Source: Saprospiraceae bacterium UBA6168
Lineage (GTDB): Bacteria > Bacteroidota > Bacteroidia > Chitinophagales > Saprospiraceae
Assembly: GCA_002435785.1 (NCBI GenBank)
Contig: DIUC01000019.1
Coordinates: 1 to 33,721, forward strand
Length of the DNA stretch: 33,721 bases
Direction of reading: 5' to 3'
Positions 33,132 through 33,721 of this stretch are shown piece by piece. The notes under the pieces are model-generated. The model saw nothing but the letters and a program-made list of their open reading frames with translations. It had not been told where the DNA came from and did not search any database. The position numbers and the translations under genes were made by a program. Positions within the stretch are counted from its first letter, which is position 1. Every line of letters begins with the position of its first letter.

Positions 33132-33626
33132 TCAAACCCCATCCCGTTCCATTTTCTCTACCTTTCCCATCACCTCCGCCTCCAATTTTTTCTTGTACTG
33201 AACAATCCGTTCCAACACCTCCGCATCGCTCGTCCCAATGATTTGTGCCGCCAAAATCCCCGCATTCTTCGCAGCGTTCAGTGCCACGGTGGCCACGGGC
33301 ACGCCGTTTGGCATCTGGAGGATGGACAGGATGGAGTCCCAGCCGTCAATGGAATTGGACGACTTGACTGGCACACCAATGACCGGGAGCGGCGACAGTG
33401 AAGCGACCATGCCCGGCAGGTGCGCCGCCCCGCCCGCTCCGGCAATGATGACTTTCACCCCCCGCCCGTGGGCGTTTTTGGCGAACTCGAACATCCGCTC
33501 CGGCGTCCGGTGGGCAGAAACGATAGTGGTTTCGGTCTCAATGCCCAGTTCCTTTAAGACCTCCGCTGCTTGCCGCATGATTGGCAGGTCGGAGTCGCTT
33601 CCCATGATGATGGATACTTTTTTCAT
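33132..33626 (-). CDS. purE: N5-carboxyaminoimidazole ribonucleotide mutase PurE
   Basis: PurE class I converts N5-CAIR to CAIR in purine synthesis, after PurK. The 164-residue protein has 'IIMGSDSDLP' (about 6-15), the 'SAHRTPERM' loop (about 37-45) with the catalytic His, and 'AGAGGAAHLPGM' (about 62-73), all intact. Length is normal. purK is not within the window, but may lie beyond either end. The sequence between it and the right edge (33627-33721) shows no gene and is its likely promoter region. Confidence 0.95.
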   Translation of the reverse strand: MKKVSIIMGSDSDLPIMRQAAEVLKELGIETETTIVSAHRTPERMFEFAKNAHGRGVKVIIAGAGGAAHLPGMVASLSPLPVIGVPVKSSNSIDGWDSILSILQMPNGVPVATVALNAAKNAGILAAQIIGTSDAEVLERIVQYKKKLEAEVMGKVEKMERDGV

Positions 33627-33721
33627 TGCAATTTTATGGTTGATTCAGCTATTTGAGCTTTTACCACTACCCATGGGATTTGATTGACGATATGAAATTA
33701 CATGATTTAAGATTTATGATT

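Overview
The window looks like a chromosomal segment of a Bacteroidota bacterium, probably of the Saprospirales/Saprospiraceae type. Visible support: three secreted proteins end in type IX secretion (T9SS) type A sorting domains; several intergenic regions carry the Bacteroidota promoter hexamer-like box TAnnTTTG, twice with a TTTG box 18-20 nt upstream; Shine-Dalgarno sequences are mostly absent; and BatD, CotH, PKD/OmpA and TonB-domain proteins of Bacteroidota type are present. The species placement is inference; no 16S or other marker is in the window.

Layout. 1-3.1 kb: a small membrane protein converges on a YhhN-family gene that forms a minus-strand pair with an orphan batD. 3.2-5.1 kb: grpE-dnaJ chaperone pair, divergent from batD. 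5.3-8.0 kb: a membrane-anchored subtilisin-like protease converging on a short-form phosphoglycerate dehydrogenase, with a nested palindromic repeat between them. 8.2-9.8 kb: a PGRP/amidase-FnIII-T9SS secreted protein. 9.9-11.2 kb: a Uma2-like nuclease-fold protein followed by a UPF0175-type antitoxin and PIN toxin. 11.2-13.9 kb: two secreted peptidases (S37 and M19). 14.0-16.8 kb: a PKD/OmpA envelope protein and a CPBP-family membrane protein. 16.9-18.3 kb: an unrecognised 474-residue helical protein. 18.7-21.3 kb: a large T9SS adhesin-like protein with dockerin-like and cohesin-like modules.

21.26-22.37 kb is the most unusual stretch: 1.1 kb without a credible conventional gene, holding four copies of a 25-29 nt element, all beginning exactly at ATG. 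Three of the four are followed at once by a terminator-like hairpin of unrelated sequence but similar shape; two further hairpins with T tracts flank the array and one terminator faces the other way. The element can be read as a five-codon ORF (Met-Phe-Met-Gly-Leu-stop). It could be a tandem array of small RNAs or minigenes that I cannot match to a named family.

22.4-26.3 kb: an MDR oxidoreductase, a small lipoprotein, tRNA-Arg(CCG) with its own promoter and terminator, an OmpA-family lipoprotein and a TonB-C-domain protein. 26.5-29.7 kb: a Gfo/Idh/MocA dehydrogenase, a CotH-T9SS protein and a small secreted lipocalin-like protein. 30.1-33.6 kb: recO, a palindromic intergenic element, acetyl-CoA synthetase (acs) and purE.

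The genes do not form one pathway: this is housekeeping (chaperones, DNA repair, purine, acetate and serine metabolism, tRNA) mixed with an envelope/secreted repertoire (peptidases, peptidoglycan-binding and T9SS cargo proteins). No insertion sequence, prophage, integrase or CRISPR array is visible.
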